A DNA stretch of 64,000 nt, taken from contig NC_135042.1 in the NCBI RefSeq assembly GCF_051020975.1, positions 11,059,888-11,123,887 on the forward strand. The letters are read 5' to 3'. Of this stretch, positions 63,593 through 64,000 are shown piece after piece. Position numbers and translations under genes: made by a program. The DNA comes from Osmia lignaria lignaria (taxonomy: Eukaryota; Arthropoda; Insecta; Hymenoptera; Megachilidae). Numbering within the stretch: position 1 is the stretch's first letter; each line of letters opens with the position of its first letter. Under the pieces are notes generated by a model. The model was given only the letters and a program-made list of their open reading frames with translations. It made no database searches and was not told where the DNA came from.

Positions 63593-64000
63593 ATGATGAT
63601 GGACCAAGAGGAACATGTCCGTAAATATTTATATATTTCAAATTAGTACCAGAGTTTTTTATTCTGTTCTTTTTCTATTGTAAGATTATTTTTCTAATTA
63701 ATCAATACTTTTAAGAACTTACTTATAATTTAAATGTATATTATTATGTATTTATCGCATGCTTATTATGTTTAATTAAGAATTTATTTTTATAACATTA
63801 TTACACTGCTAGTGTTGAGTTGTGTTTATATTTTTTATGTTTAATGCTTTCTAGCTGTCTCTTGGGTGCTGCTAAATAATTTGCTTTTTTTAATAGCACT
63901 AAGCATAATATAAAACTATAAGAAACGGTAGTAATTTAATTTTATAACAATTTCTTTTTCTTTCTAGTTAATAGAAAAAGATCAACCAAAGTGTTTCACA
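63593..64000 (+). CDS. Possible first coding exons of a further gene, cut by the window end
   Basis: ATG at 63593 (three ATGs in a row) opens a 28-base exon ending at a GTAAAT donor at 63621. An acceptor TTTCTTTCTAG at 63957-63967 starts an exon that stays open to the window end. Joined they read MMMDQEEHV then LNRKRSTKVFH. I do not recognise the protein; the model rests on splice sites alone. Confidence 0.25.

Noticed and set aside
1..64000. tRNA, rRNA, CRISPR array, telomeric TTAGG repeat, viral or large transposon genes
   Set aside because: Looked for by eye on both strands; no cloverleaf core, array, telomere run or transposase/polymerase frame was found. Small RNA genes could be missed without a computed search.

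Overview
The window is nuclear DNA of an insect, most likely a bee or another hymenopteran. The evidence is AT-rich spacers, short GT-AG introns, insect-type gene orders of small genes, and proteins that match animal families along their whole length. The species call is an inference from composition and from the farnesol-dehydrogenase-like SDR pair, and I cannot prove it. No prokaryotic, organellar, CRISPR, tRNA or rRNA feature was recognised. Exon limits below were read by hand from reading frames, GT/AG sites and splice phase. For every main gene model the phases close and the total length is a whole number of codons.

Layout. 1-15385 (+): the 3' part of MADD/Rab3-GEF, a neuronal Rab3/Rab27 exchange factor. 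It has 24 shared exons, two alternative last exons and a 5.4 kb intron. 18611-24793 (+): an SDR dehydrogenase, an unrelated TPR protein, then a second SDR dehydrogenase with a TATA box and a GC-AG intron. 24794-29801: a gene-poor spacer. 29802-32479: the splicing factor SRSF1/SF2 (-) and LSM8 (+), head to head. 33979-38247 (-): a CCCH zinc-finger protein of the ZC3H4/Suppressor of sable type, convergent with LSM8. 38248-42286: spacer. 42287-46813 (-): RAD54 and then DUS4L. 47073-49253 (+): a gamma-glutamyltransferase-like membrane protein that appears to lack key catalytic residues. 49461-50661 (-): GDP-fucose transporter. 52150-53679 (+): adiponectin receptor. 56366-57275 (+): a C3orf18/SMIM29-like one-pass membrane protein. 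58728-59197 (-): a small AT-hook (HMGA-like) protein. 60965-61736 (-): snf (U1A/U2B''). 62221-62500: a nested palindromic element carrying CTCF-like motifs. The right edge may hold the first exons of another + strand gene.

How the genes relate. Several genes act on RNA: SRSF1 and snf in splice-site recognition, LSM8 in the U6 snRNP, the ZC3H4-like protein in termination and decay of unproductive transcripts, and DUS4L in tRNA modification. RAD54 and the AT-hook protein act on chromatin and DNA repair. MADD, the fucose transporter, the adiponectin receptor and the GGT-like protein act in membranes or membrane traffic. I see no single pathway or cassette, and head-to-head pairs probably share promoters.

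The most interesting points are the two homologous last exons of MADD, its long polyglutamine tail, the GGT-like protein with eroded active-site motifs, repeated DxDLR motifs in the ZC3H4-like protein, the palindromic CTCF-like element near 62.3 kb, and a few small possible antisense exons.
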